Shown here in pieces: positions 1-9,222 of a stretch of 64,000 nt of DNA. How positions within the stretch are numbered: the first letter of the stretch is position 1; every line of letters begins with the position of its first letter. The position numbers and the translations under genes were made by a program. The notes beneath the pieces were generated by a model, which saw nothing but the letters and a program-made list of their open reading frames with translations, was not told the DNA's origin and did not search any database. Source of the stretch: Saccharomycopsis fibuligera x Saccharomycopsis cf. fibuligera (taxonomy: Eukaryota > Ascomycota > Saccharomycetes > Ascoideales > Saccharomycopsidaceae). The stretch covers positions 1,488,001 to 1,552,000 of the forward strand of contig CP012810.1 of the NCBI GenBank assembly GCA_001936135.1, written 5' to 3'.

Positions 1-592
1 TGTCAAAGCATCTAGCTTCCGGATCGTAAGTGAGGAAACTGACGTGTTAAGATAAGTTCTAAATCAGAGAAGTAGGAGTTTTAGATATCTGCATTTCATT
101 CTGACAGACACACACATATCAATAGGACCATCTTGGCTATTATCACCGTTGTCACTGTAACTATTAACAAGCAATTTTTTTTTTAATCCCTAACAAGGAA
201 GACAGGTAAATTTGAGGAACTCAGCAAGTCAAGTCAGCTAAGATAGAGCCAAAGCTTTCTGCATATTTCATTGGTCTGTGACTTGCTGGTACACATGGGG
301 CAATGATAATAATAGTAATAACTTTGTAGCTTCTAACTCTATATCACCGTATGACTTAAAATTGTATATATTGTCACTGTTTGTATTTAATACCGCCTTT
401 ACTGCTGACAAATTTCATTGCAATCGTTTTCTTTAATCCCAAAAAAATTTACCCATAACTCACGTAACATGTTCTACGATTCCTTGCCATCAACTTTATG
501 TCCATGTAGTGTATTTCAATCCCTGCATATACACTTCTATCCAACCACCTTATATACACTTCCTTCATTAACGTTACTTCTAACAGCATCCC
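1..592. other. Left-edge non-coding stretch
   Basis: I see no gene here. The stretch is AT-rich, with a T-run near 175-184, and only very short open frames without recognisable sequence. It lies beyond the 3' end of MRM1 and may hold its 3' UTR on the minus strand. Whatever gene lies further left is outside the window. Confidence 0.5.
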
Positions 593-1915
593 CTAATTAC
601 CGTGCAAAAACTGATGCATAAGCAAGCTTCCAGCAACACTCACATTCAACGAATCCACTACTGAACTACCATCATTAACGTCTTCGCGATAACTTTCTAC
701 CAGCACCACATAGTCACTACGACTCAAAATATTCTTTCTGATCCCTTTACCTTCGGATCCAAGCACCAATATGCATGGGTGCACCGTAAGCAAATCTTTC
801 AAACTATCACTATCTATAGCCTTTTCCATGCTGGCTTTCGGATCCTGGCTGAATTGCACTTGCGTTACGCCAGCACTAACAAACCTCCATCCATTAGCTT
901 GACTTTCCAGCATGAATGTCATTGGCTTGTGAGTAGCATACAAATCCACTAATTCAAGAGCGCCACTGGAAGCTTTGGCCACCACACCATTCAATGGAGC
1001 TGAATTTTTCGCAGTAACAACCACAAAATCAGCACCTAAGAAATATGCTGATCTTATAATGGCTCCCAAATTGTATGGATCAGTGACTTCATCAATAAAT
1101 ACACCAAAAGGGTTAAATACCACTTCATCAGTACCGTTAATCTTATTACTGTTTGCATTTTTATTTAACAAAATTTTTTCTCTAACAACTTGCTTCGTCA
1201 CTGGCTCAACAATCCCACCCAACTCATCTTCAAACACTTCATATTCAGTATGCTGCAAATCTCTATTGTTAATCACTGGTCCCAATTTTTTCAACTCGGA
1301 TAACTCCAAAGGTCTAGTCTCCAAAACCACCCCATTATGCGGGTTATAATTACTCAAAATGTTCAACCGATGCTTATCCACCTGCTCCACATATATTCCT
1401 CTTTGTTTGGCCAATTGCACAATCTTATCATCTTGTCCTCCAGTCCCTTGCAAAAGCAATCGAGCATAGGAAACTCGCTTATTTGCCTCGAGGGCAGCAA
1501 GCACCGCAGAAGTCCCATAGACAAATTCACTCAAAGGATTACTAAACGACTCAACATAATTATCACCCAGTCTTCTACGACTTCTGGTTGTTTGTCTACT
1601 TTGCTGCTGCTGCTGTTTCTCTTCTTGTTCTTTAAGCTTGTATTGTTGATGGCGGAGATATGCTGGATCTTCATTGCGGTTTTTGATCTGTTGAGCATGT
1701 ACATGAGCATATTTGGTACGGAAAAATGTGTCTTTATCTTGACCAGCACGCTCCCAAGCTTTCTGGGGACGTTGTGGGAAATTACGGTCAAATGAAGCGT
1801 TTTTCTTAAATTGGGTAGTGTCGAGTGGTTTGGATCTTGACTTGCCGTAATGTTGAGCCGCCGAGGTGGTAAATTGACGGAGCGGAGTGGTGTTGGTGGT
1901 AATCTTCCGAAGCAT
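593..1915 (-). CDS. MRM1: Mitochondrial 21S rRNA 2'-O-ribose methyltransferase (Mrm1)
   Basis: A SpoU/TrmH (SPOUT) family enzyme of 440 residues. The family member Mrm1 uses S-adenosylmethionine to methylate a guanosine ribose in the peptidyl-transferase region of the large mitochondrial rRNA. Seen in the sequence: a basic N-terminus free of acidic residues, fitting a matrix-targeting peptide; a low-complexity Gln/Glu stretch near residues 95-108; an RNA substrate-binding segment near 130-210 (FVYGTSAVLAAL); and the knotted methyltransferase domain with motif 1 (DEVTDPYNLGAIIRSA, about 270-285), motif 2 (LGSEGKGI, about 384-391) and motif 3 (SLNVSVAGSLL, about 422-432). The ATG at 1915 gives the targeting peptide, so I chose it. 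It is divergent from MRP51 across a 338-bp spacer. HIS3 is close by; MRM1 and HIS3 are direct neighbours in S. cerevisiae. Residue 405 is a CTG codon at a position that is usually small or polar in relatives. Confidence 0.93.
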   Translation of the reverse strand: MLRKITTNTTPLRQFTTSAAQHYGKSRSKPLDTTQFKKNASFDRNFPQRPQKAWERAGQDKDTFFRTKYAHVHAQQIKNRNEDPAYLRHQQYKLKEQEEKQQQQQSRQTTRSRRRLGDNYVESFSNPLSEFVYGTSAVLAALEANKRVSYARLLLQGTGGQDDKIVQLAKQRGIYVEQVDKHRLNILSNYNPHNGVVLETRPLELSELKKLGPVINNRDLQHTEYEVFEDELGGIVEPVTKQVVREKILLNKNANSNKINGTDEVVFNPFGVFIDEVTDPYNLGAIIRSAYFLGADFVVVTAKNSAPLNGVVAKASSGALELVDLYATHKPMTFMLESQANGWRFVSAGVTQVQFSQDPKASMEKAIDSDSLKDLLTVHPCILVLGSEGKGIRKNILSRSDYVVLVESYREDVNDGSSVVDSLNVSVAGSLLMHQFLHGN

Positions 1916-2253
1916 TTTGACTGCAGTGAATTTTGATATGATATTATCAAGAAAATCTCTTTCTTTTTATGTTCAACTATCCGAGACTCTTTCCCTTTAT
2001 CTTCTCTCTATAACTCTATAGCTCTATGATATCAATATAATCAATATTATTATTAACGTCTCATCGCATCGTCTTCTGCAAAGTTTTCAATAAAAAAATT
2101 AGTTTACTATTACGTCACGTGATAATTTTAAAATCTCGAAAATTGTCAAAAACAAAAAACAGAAAAAACTCCAAAATTTTTCATTGAACAAATCAGAAAC
2201 ATTGAAGAGCCAACAGCTAATATCAGCAGCTTAATACCAATACCGCACGCAAG
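1916..2253. promoter_or_regulatory. Divergent MRM1-MRP51 promoter with CACGTG and RRPE-type sites
   Basis: This 338-bp spacer separates two divergent mitoribosome genes. It contains the perfect palindrome TCACGTGA at 2115-2122, overlapped on its left by TACGTCA (a CRE-like half). At 2173-2183 the minus strand reads TGAAAAATTTT, an exact match to the ribosomal RNA processing element (RRPE). CACGTG is the Cbf1-type E-box. An AATTTT-containing element is known in mitochondrial ribosomal protein promoters of Candida albicans-type yeasts. Shared control of both genes is inferred. Confidence 0.6.
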
Positions 2254-3495
2254 ATGTCCCAGAAGTTTGCCAAGTTGCTTAGCAACTCCAAGTTGGCCTC
2301 CCTTGCTACTCCTGCTAAGAAATTCTCAGCTGCAGATACAAAACATTTGCCAACCCATCAAACCATTCAGACCACTGCTGCCAGTTTATCAAGACACGAT
2401 TTTGGTTTAAAAGCAGCATTACCTTCAAAAGTAAAATCCCGTTACATTATCGTGGATGATTTAGACACTATTGAACATTTAACCAATTTTGAAACTGTTT
2501 CCGGCTTTTATTGGACAAAACTCCGTTTTCAAGAATTGGGAGTGCCGGTGATTCCATTGAATCATAATGAACCAAAAAACGTTCTTTTTGCTGAGCATGG
2601 CACCAACAAGAGAATTTTAGATTTCATTGAGGGAAATGCTACTGAAAGTTTGGCTGGAGAAAGTTCCGAAAAGACAAATATTTTTAAAACCTTGCAAGGT
2701 GGTAAAATACTACGTTTGACTAATCTTTTAGGGATTGATAGTACTACTCCAAAGGCCACATTACAAGCACTCAACAATAACTTGAAAAGTATCAGAAAAG
2801 ATTTCCAAAAGTGGTTATTAGAGAACTATCCAGAAAAAGTCAGTGCTAAATCATTCAACAAAAACGCATTGTCTTTGGAACTTTTGGAATTTTTGTCTAC
2901 CCAAATCAAAGATGGCAAATTACTCAAATCAGACACCTTGAATGAAGACAAAACTTTCCTCAAACTTGCCTCTAGCGGCGGCTCTAGTGGCTCTGGTGCC
3001 GCCATGTCAAGCAATGGCAACTCCAGATTAAATAGTAAAATTCTTGGTAATGGGGGTCTCTCCTACTTGCAAAATGGCCGTCTTCACAACACAGTTAACG
3101 GCTTCCATAACTCCACCGTGGTGCCTGGTCGTCTAGTCAGTGAAAATGACACTTATGGCGCTTTAGGTTTTGTTTCTAAATTGCCTTCAAATATGGCATC
3201 TCAGGGCACGGCCGCTAGGTCTGCTCCTGGTAAACATTTCAAAGACACGATGATTCCATCTGCCGTATACGGAGCACAATTGAAAAATAGCGGTGCAGTG
3301 TCGTTGAAATTTAAAGGATTTGCTAAAAATTCTCCAAATTTGGCCAGTGATAGCTTCTTTTTGAAGAGCAAGTTTGGTCTCGGTAGAACTGGAACTGGTG
3401 GTGTTGGTAATAAGAGATCAGGTAATGGGGTGAGAAACTCGAGCTTGGCTGATAATAGAGATGCTAATGAGCTTTTGAACTTGTTAAAGGATTAA
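2254..3495 (+). CDS. MRP51: Mitochondrial small-subunit ribosomal protein Mrp51 (bS1m-type)
   Basis: A 413-residue protein that matches the fungal Mrp51 family, a component of the mitochondrial small ribosomal subunit that in S. cerevisiae is needed for translation of mRNAs such as COX2 and COX3. The family hallmark is the block FGLKAALPSKVKSRYIIVDD at about residues 50-70, followed by the segment about the YWTKLRFQELG stretch (about 89-99). The C-terminal third is Gly/Ser/Asn-rich, with FKGFAKNSPNLASDSFF near 350-366, also typical of the family. The ATG at 2254 opens a basic leader consistent with mitochondrial import. It is divergent from MRM1, which modifies the large-subunit rRNA, so both sides of the promoter serve the mitoribosome. 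Identity rests on motif recognition without alignment. Confidence 0.85.
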   Translation: MSQKFAKLLSNSKLASLATPAKKFSAADTKHLPTHQTIQTTAASLSRHDFGLKAALPSKVKSRYIIVDDLDTIEHLTNFETVSGFYWTKLRFQELGVPVIPLNHNEPKNVLFAEHGTNKRILDFIEGNATESLAGESSEKTNIFKTLQGGKILRLTNLLGIDSTTPKATLQALNNNLKSIRKDFQKWLLENYPEKVSAKSFNKNALSLELLEFLSTQIKDGKLLKSDTLNEDKTFLKLASSGGSSGSGAAMSSNGNSRLNSKILGNGGLSYLQNGRLHNTVNGFHNSTVVPGRLVSENDTYGALGFVSKLPSNMASQGTAARSAPGKHFKDTMIPSAVYGAQLKNSGAVSLKFKGFAKNSPNLASDSFFLKSKFGLGRTGTGGVGNKRSGNGVRNSSLADNRDANELLNLLKD

Positions 3496-4088
3496 GTTTG
3501 GTGATTGGTTATTGGTGAGGGTGGTTTGGTGAGGACGCTGCTGATGATGATTGAGTATAGTAATGAATGCTGTAAATAGCTTTTTTGTTTTGTTTTTAAT
3601 TTTTTGCTCAAAAAAATTTAAGCGCAAGTTTTAGTTTAATGGGTGTCAACTCAAACAATTGTTTGTAAGTTGGTTGTAAAGAAGTTGGATAAGGCTTTTG
3701 AAAGAGAAAACGGAAGCTGATCTTTGGAGGCTGTTTTTCAATTTTTCAAAAGCAGGACCTTTTGGCAGTTGATAGAACTCATATATACGTACTGCTATAG
3801 TTACTGTCGTTGGTTAATAAGTTCCAAATATATTAGTTTTTATACCGGTAAATAAAATCAGGAGCTTCCATAAGAGGAATTACTAGTTTTTTGGCACTCT
3901 TGATTCATTGTTCTTGATTTAGATGCTTACATACCACCATATATCCTACTAATATATCAAGAAATAATAAAAACAAATGAACTTTTCAAAATGTATTAAA
4001 AGTTGAAAGGAAGAAGAAAGCAGAAAATTGATCAAAAATATATACAAGAAAAAATTTTATCTAATACAACAAAATGCAAGAATATAAC
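3496..4088. other. Convergent MRP51-HIS3 spacer
   Basis: These 593 bp hold the 3' ends of two convergent genes. The stretch is AT-rich with no open frame worth reporting and no recognisable RNA gene. Short A- and T-runs such as those at 3590-3620 and 3965-4060 could serve as polyadenylation or termination sequence, but no single site stands out. Confidence 0.5.
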
Positions 4089-4784
4089 CTAAGCCAACAC
4101 CCCCTTAGTACTAGGCACATCATTAGTTCCAGTATAAGAAATCGACTCCTTAATAGCCAAGGCCAAAGATTTGAAGGCAGATTCACTTCTGTGATGATCG
4201 TTAAAGCCTCTCAAACAATCCACGTGCAAAGTAATTCTAGCCTCCTGAGCAAAACTTTCCAAAAAATGAGGAATCATTTCAGTACTCAAATCACCAATTT
4301 TTTCCCTTTTGAGGCCCAACTCCACAACAGCGAATGGTCTATTGGACAAATCCACCACTGATCTAGACAATGCTTCATCCAATGGAGCATAAGCAGAACC
4401 AAATCTCTTCACACCTTTAACATGACCAAGAGCGTCTTTGAAGCATTCACCAAGGGCAATGCCAATGTCTTCTGTGGAATGATGGTCATCAATGTGCAAA
4501 TCACCGATACATTCAACAATAAGAGACCATCCGCCATGTTTAGCAAGGGCGGACAACATGTGGTCCAAAAAGCCAATACCCGTTTGTATTTCAATGAATT
4601 GATGTGACTCGTGGAGAGATTTAGTGTTGTGTTCAGCAAGAGCAGAATATGACTTGTTTGGGAAGATGGATTTTTCTAAAGTGAGCGGGCCACCATCAAC
4701 GTTGAGGGCAATCTGAATAGTGGTTTCTTTGGTAACACGGGAAATGCTTGCCTTACGGGCATTCTTGTCTACTTTGATGGACAT
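4089..4784 (-). CDS. HIS3: Imidazoleglycerol-phosphate dehydratase (His3)
   Basis: The sixth step of histidine synthesis: imidazole glycerol phosphate is dehydrated to imidazole acetol phosphate in the cytosol. The 231-residue length is normal for a monofunctional fungal enzyme. The two manganese-binding histidine clusters are intact: [16 protein letters not shown] (about 72-87) with [19 protein letters not shown] (about 95-113), and [19 protein letters not shown] near 193-211. The ATG at 4784 gives the usual short N-terminus. Its partner in synteny is MRM1 (HIS3 and MRM1 are adjacent in S. cerevisiae), here separated by MRP51. A TGAGTAA sequence lies on the minus strand at 4946-4952, one base from the Gcn4 consensus, which would fit general amino-acid control, though this is weak evidence. 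Confidence 0.97.
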   Translation of the reverse strand: MSIKVDKNARKASISRVTKETTIQIALNVDGGPLTLEKSIFPNKSYSALAEHNTKSLHESHQFIEIQTGIGFLDHMLSALAKHGGWSLIVECIGDLHIDDHHSTEDIGIALGECFKDALGHVKGVKRFGSAYAPLDEALSRSVVDLSNRPFAVVELGLKREKIGDLSTEMIPHFLESFAQEARITLHVDCLRGFNDHHRSESAFKSLALAIKESISYTGTNDVPSTKGVLA

Positions 4785-4945
4785 TGTGATATTTTGCTAT
4801 TGTTGTTATTGTGGGTGGTTATGTTATGGATGATGTTCTTAGGGATTCTCAAGTGTATATCAAAAATGAGTTGAGGTAAAGAGTACAATTTAAGCAAAAC
4901 GAAATCACAAATCGATAAGTTCACTGAAAAATCAGAGTCTCTTAA

Positions 4946-4952
4946 TTACTCA
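4946..4952 (-). promoter_or_regulatory. Gcn4-like site upstream of HIS3
   Basis: The minus strand reads TGAGTAA, 162 bp upstream of the HIS3 start. It differs from the TGAGTCA consensus of Gcn4 by one base. HIS3 is a classic Gcn4 target in other yeasts. A seven-base near match in AT-rich DNA can easily be chance. Confidence 0.3.
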
Positions 4953-6576
4953 GAAAAAAAGAAACTAGACTGAAAAAAAAAAAAAAAAAAAAAAAAAAGA
5001 AACCGTTGCTTTTGTCTCACTTTCTTTTTCTTTGGCTTCTTTTCTTTTTCTGGAGTTCTCACTGTTTACGGAGAACTTCGCTATTACTACGCGCACATCA
5101 CATATCTTGGTATGCTATAGTATTAGACGTAGATATAGGCATATCTTATATCAAAAACCAACTAGTGGTCGTTGATTGCGTATTGGCCGGTTTATCACAT
5201 TTAGCAACTAAGATGTATTATTTGCCTTTCTGAGCGTTTGCGACCATTTATTGTTCCAAATGTATATGAAGATGCACTAAAGGTAAAAGGCAAAATCCTT
5301 CCATACCTCTTTGAAGAATTGTCTGCGTTTTTCAGTTAGTATTATCAAGCATCATGAAAAAACATCCCGAAAGATGTCCTCATTGAAAGGATAAAAAGGA
5401 AGAGAAGTAGAATTTTTAGCAAAATCTAAATGAATACTCTGCCGTATTTTGTATTCTAGTGAAATATTACCTTTCAAGAAAGAAGGCGCCCCTTGGGGAC
5501 GAACTTTACGACTGGTGGTATTCAGCTTGAGCTGTAGCGGATAGTGATAAATGAGATTCGAGCTTATTTTTACCGTTGCGTTATTGATATTACTCAATAC
5601 TATGTGAGAACCTATTGCACAATCGTACAGTCCCCTCTTGTTGCAGTGTTGCTGATTCTTCGAAAGTCTAATTATCTGAAAGTAAATAAAAACAACTATT
5701 TGTTCTAGAGTAACTAGGTAACAAATAAAACAAAAACGCATATTTGCATCTTCATATTTTCCTTATCGATTTTTAATCTTTCTAGAACACTTCAAAACCT
5801 AGCCCCACATTCTCAAAATCAGTCACAATACTTCAACACTCAATAAGAATATAAAATACAAGTTACAAATGCTTCTGGTAAATACAAATTCCAAACTCCA
5901 AAATTTTGAATACGTGCAATCGAAAAAACAAACAAAAAAAAAAAAAAAAAAGAAAAAATTTTGAGCCAGTCTGTATCATTTGCTTGCTTTGTCACTTGTC
6001 AAATATTTAGCAAATCATAAGCATGAACATTATTCTATAGCAAAAAAACATGTATGTTGAAATCATTTAAGTTTTATAATTTGAAAATTAATACCCCTTT
6101 GAAAGTCGGCTTGAATTCGCATGCATATAGAAGTTAAAACGAGTTGCGCTATAGTGAGTAGGGAGTTATATTAGTTTGCTTGTCATTCTGGCCAGTTATT
6201 CTTTCCCACAAAATAGCAAGATACATCAATTATTCGGATCTTAAGAAATCCAATATCAATATTAGAATTTAAAAACTTTAGATTTAAATGTATTCTTAGG
6301 AATTCGTGATGAACACCATTGCAACAAAAGCATATTTTTCAGGTGATAAAAAACCAAGTTAAGCCCGGGGGCAGTCGATTTATAACTTACAGTAAGTGCA
6401 GTACTGCGTTGCGAGCTTGAAACCGGTGAATATTTACATTAAGTATGAATATACATCGATGTTTGCATCAAAGCAAAGTATTCAGTATGAAATGGTCCAA
6501 TTTTAAATATTTTTACGAAACCGCCTACACCAAAATCGACGATACTCACCCATTTTTAGTCAATAGTAATTGAGTT

Positions 6577-6610
6577 TAACCAAAATTAACCAAAATTAAC
6601 CAAACTTAGA
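6577..6610. repeat. Short tandem repeat, CAAAATTAAC unit
   Basis: Two perfect copies of a ten-base unit (CAAAATTAAC) with partial copies on both sides. It sits in the otherwise empty spacer left of the 424-residue gene. Confidence 0.8.
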
Positions 6611-7102
6611 TGATATTCTGCTTTATAAGAGGATAAAGTTGATAAGAAGATGACTGGTAAAAATTCTAAAGCCATCAGATTTGCTGTTTCCTTTTTTGTG
6701 TGGCTTTTCATTGGTTGATGTCTATCACTGTTTCTCTAAAGTTTCTGGCCAAAAGAGCCAATGGTTGCTGTTTCTAAAATACGGGTGCACGAAATGGCAG
6801 AGAAATTTGTTATTCTTAAAGTTACATAGAAGTAAAAAACTTGTTTATGGTTTAAGTAGTGTAAATAATACATGTGCTTTATGACACGATGCTAGGAGCG
6901 TAACTAAAATCAAAATTGAGAGAAAAGGAAAAAAAAAGTTAAAAACAAATTAAACAAAAGAAAAATAAGTACAACTTATAAATTGTAAATTGTAATGATG
7001 TGAATAATGTCTAACAATGAAAAACCAACAGAAGATTAAAAAATTAAAAAGCTAATGTAATCATAATGTAGAAAAAAACCCGTAACTAATAGAACAATAA
7101 AC

Positions 7103-7122
7103 AAAAAAAAAAAAAAAAAAAA
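7103..7122. repeat. Poly(A) tract abutting a stop codon
   Basis: A 20-bp A-run on the plus strand that directly touches the stop codon of the minus-strand gene at 7123. The transcript would therefore continue from the stop codon straight into about 20 uridines. It could take part in 3' end formation. Confidence 0.85.
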
Positions 7123-8397
7123 TTATGCCTTCTCTTTAATAAATTCAAGAAATGTGAGCTTTGGCTCATCATTGTCTTCACCACTATCGCCATCTTCTTC
7201 CTCTTCTTCTTCTTCCTCAGCTTCAGAAATTGCTTCAAAACTCTTAGTGTTACCAGCACTTCTGCGTCTCAAACTTCCACTGCCTCTTGCAATCCCCTTT
7301 TCATTCTCAGTCATCATCATCTCTTCAGGAGTTTCCAATTCGCTTAAGGTGCTACCTGAAGGAAGCCATGTATATTCACCGCCGAGGAAGTTGCGATAAC
7401 TTTGCAGAGACTTGCCATCGAGACTATTACTGTTATTGTACTTGCCAATTATGTCCAAATCAATTTTTGGGTAGGTGATATTAGTATCACTAATATCAGC
7501 GTTTTGCTTGATTGCAGTGGTGTCAGAGTGTCTTCTAGGACTATTGAAATGGTTGATGGTGTTGGTGTTAGTCTGTGGGTATCTTTTGTTAAAATCCAAT
7601 TTTTGTAATCCCACTGGTTTCGTCTTCGGTACCCTGCTGTTGCTATTATTGACAATGTTTGCAGCAGCTGGAGCCGGTTCAATTGGAAACAAATCTAAGA
7701 CTTTCAATTCGTTCAAAGACACGATTTCAGAAGCACTATGAGCATGACGGAAACTCAGTCTTCTACGTCTTGGAGGCGTCAATGAAGATTTTGGACTATA
7801 ATTGTACAAATCGCTATTGATGATGAAATCATTTTGCAATCCTTCAGGAATCATCAACTCATCACTTTCACTATTAGTTGTTTCCGCTTTTTCTTCTTCT
7901 TCTTCAACACCATCATCATCATCATCATCAATGATAGCAGAGTCCTTGTAACGGTTAGCGTTCTCTAAGAAGGAATCCTTCCAGTTGATCAGCGAGGTTG
8001 GGGTGTAGTCGGAATATGCAGTATTGCTAGTGATGCCTGTATGGTCAGTGCTGAAACTACCACCATTACTACTGGCTAAACTAGCTGGAGACACTGGAGC
8101 AGAAGGTGATAAAGATGATGATACTGACGGTTTATGGTAGTTGATTTTTGTGGTATTGATGGTTGTTGGGTATTGTGATGCAGCGGTGTTCATGTTTTGG
8201 TTATTGTTAAAAGTGTAGTTGCATTTTGGGTCCAGCAATTGTGGATCAATATGTACCACTGAGGAGCGCCGGCGATGTTGACGAACATTACTGTTGTTGC
8301 TATTGATTGTTTTGCTATTGGAAGAAGAAGCAAACGGGTTCTTGTTGCGTTTAGTGAATGAGAAGTTTCTGGAAGAGTCTCTGTTGCTCAACACCAT
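7123..8397 (-). CDS. Unrecognised Ser/Asn-rich, acidic protein with basophilic kinase sites
   Basis: I do not recognise this 424-residue protein. It looks largely disordered: Ser, Asn and Thr stretches in the first 130 residues, an acidic run (DDDDDDGVEEEEE) near 158-170, and a second acidic run (EEEEEEEEDGD) near 395-405. It has several RRxS-type sites for PKA-like kinases: RRRSSV near 43, RRRRLSF near 211-217, PRRHS near 290 and RRRSAG near 377. The more ordered islands are SLINWKDSFLENANRYKDSA (about 135-154), SASEIVSLNELKVLDLFPIE (about 222-241) and SYRNFLGGEYTWLPSG (about 334-349), and the C-terminus ends KLTFLEFIKEKA. I accept it as a gene because of length, ATG at 8397 and consistent composition. 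It is the only gene between 4.8 and 16.9 kb. It could be a fast-evolving regulatory protein. No function is proposed. Confidence 0.75.
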   Translation of the reverse strand: MVLSNRDSSRNFSFTKRNKNPFASSSNSKTINSNNSNVRQHRRRSSVVHIDPQLLDPKCNYTFNNNQNMNTAASQYPTTINTTKINYHKPSVSSSLSPSAPVSPASLASSNGGSFSTDHTGITSNTAYSDYTPTSLINWKDSFLENANRYKDSAIIDDDDDDGVEEEEEKAETTNSESDELMIPEGLQNDFIINSDLYNYSPKSSLTPPRRRRLSFRHAHSASEIVSLNELKVLDLFPIEPAPAAANIVNNSNSRVPKTKPVGLQKLDFNKRYPQTNTNTINHFNSPRRHSDTTAIKQNADISDTNITYPKIDLDIIGKYNNSNSLDGKSLQSYRNFLGGEYTWLPSGSTLSELETPEEMMMTENEKGIARGSGSLRRRSAGNTKSFEAISEAEEEEEEEEDGDSGEDNDEPKLTFLEFIKEKA

Positions 8398-9211
8398 TTT
8401 TTCTGTTTTGTTTAGGAAGTAACGGTATTAATGTAGTAATGAAAGGCTCCCTGGTATTAAAGAAGCAATCAAAGAAAAGTAAGTATCAACGAGGAAAAAT
8501 AAAGAAGGAAATAATTAGATATATTCAGAAATAGAGACGTTCCCCTCTTATCTCTAAGGTTAGGTAAATGCTAAAAAAAGATATGCTAAAGAGAATTATG
8601 GTGAAAAGAAATATTCATTAAATCATAATCTGTTAAGCGTAAGATCCAGGATATTTAAACCTATTTATATTTTTATATAGTGCCGGCCCCGCATGTCCTT
8701 TCACTGCACTGCTCACATACACACAGGCACAGTCAATAGGTAGTGTACAGCCAAAACTTAAAATTTGATGGCCTACCAGTACGCCTGTTGATGTGATACA
8801 ACTTTAAGCCGTGCCAACAGAAAAACGAAAATCATTGCAATTCGTAGTCCTACATAACAGAATAAAATAAAACTTTGTTTTTGTACTGACCATCTGCAAC
8901 GTTAATTTTTAGGTGTTCTGCCGTGAGTATGTTTAGAAGTGTAGTTCAGTTTATTTTGTGGTGCTGTTGAAATTTTATCAAATTTGACAGAATATGCAAG
9001 GCGTGGTCGTTTTTTCCTCTCTGAGGCCAATAGAGAGTCTCGATGCCGGATGGGATCATTTTGCAGTATTAGCTTTCGAGAAACTTTTTTGATGCAAGTT
9101 CTCAAAACCTTGATGTGCGAAAGTTTTGTCTGGCAGCTGCTGGCAGTATGTGACAGAGGGTTAGTGCATATCTTGTCTACAGGTGGATGGCATTTCTTTT
9201 TTTATTTGCAA

Positions 9212-9222
9212 TTTTATATCCG
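9212..9222 (+). repeat. TTTTATATCCG motif, copy 1
   Basis: First of three identical 11-mers within 3.1 kb of the gene desert, all in the same orientation. The other two are at 11842-11852 and 12318-12328. The bases around the copies differ. Confidence 0.5.

Larger units (their letters stand above)
4785..7102. other. 2.3-kb spacer with no credible gene
   Basis: This region holds the HIS3 promoter on its left and the 3' side of the 424-residue gene on its right. It has A-runs at 4973-4998 and 5934-5951 and a tandem CAAAATTAAC unit at about 6577-6610. A 129-codon open frame on the minus strand (5352-5741) and a 67-codon frame (6681-6884) show no recognisable motif, and I treat them as chance. 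The stretch is long for a compact yeast genome and adjoins the still larger gap to the right of the next gene. Confidence 0.5.

Noticed and set aside
5352-5741. 129-codon minus-strand open frame between HIS3 and the 424-residue gene
   Set aside because: No recognisable domain, odd composition and no conserved neighbour pattern. It could be chance in a 2.3-kb spacer.
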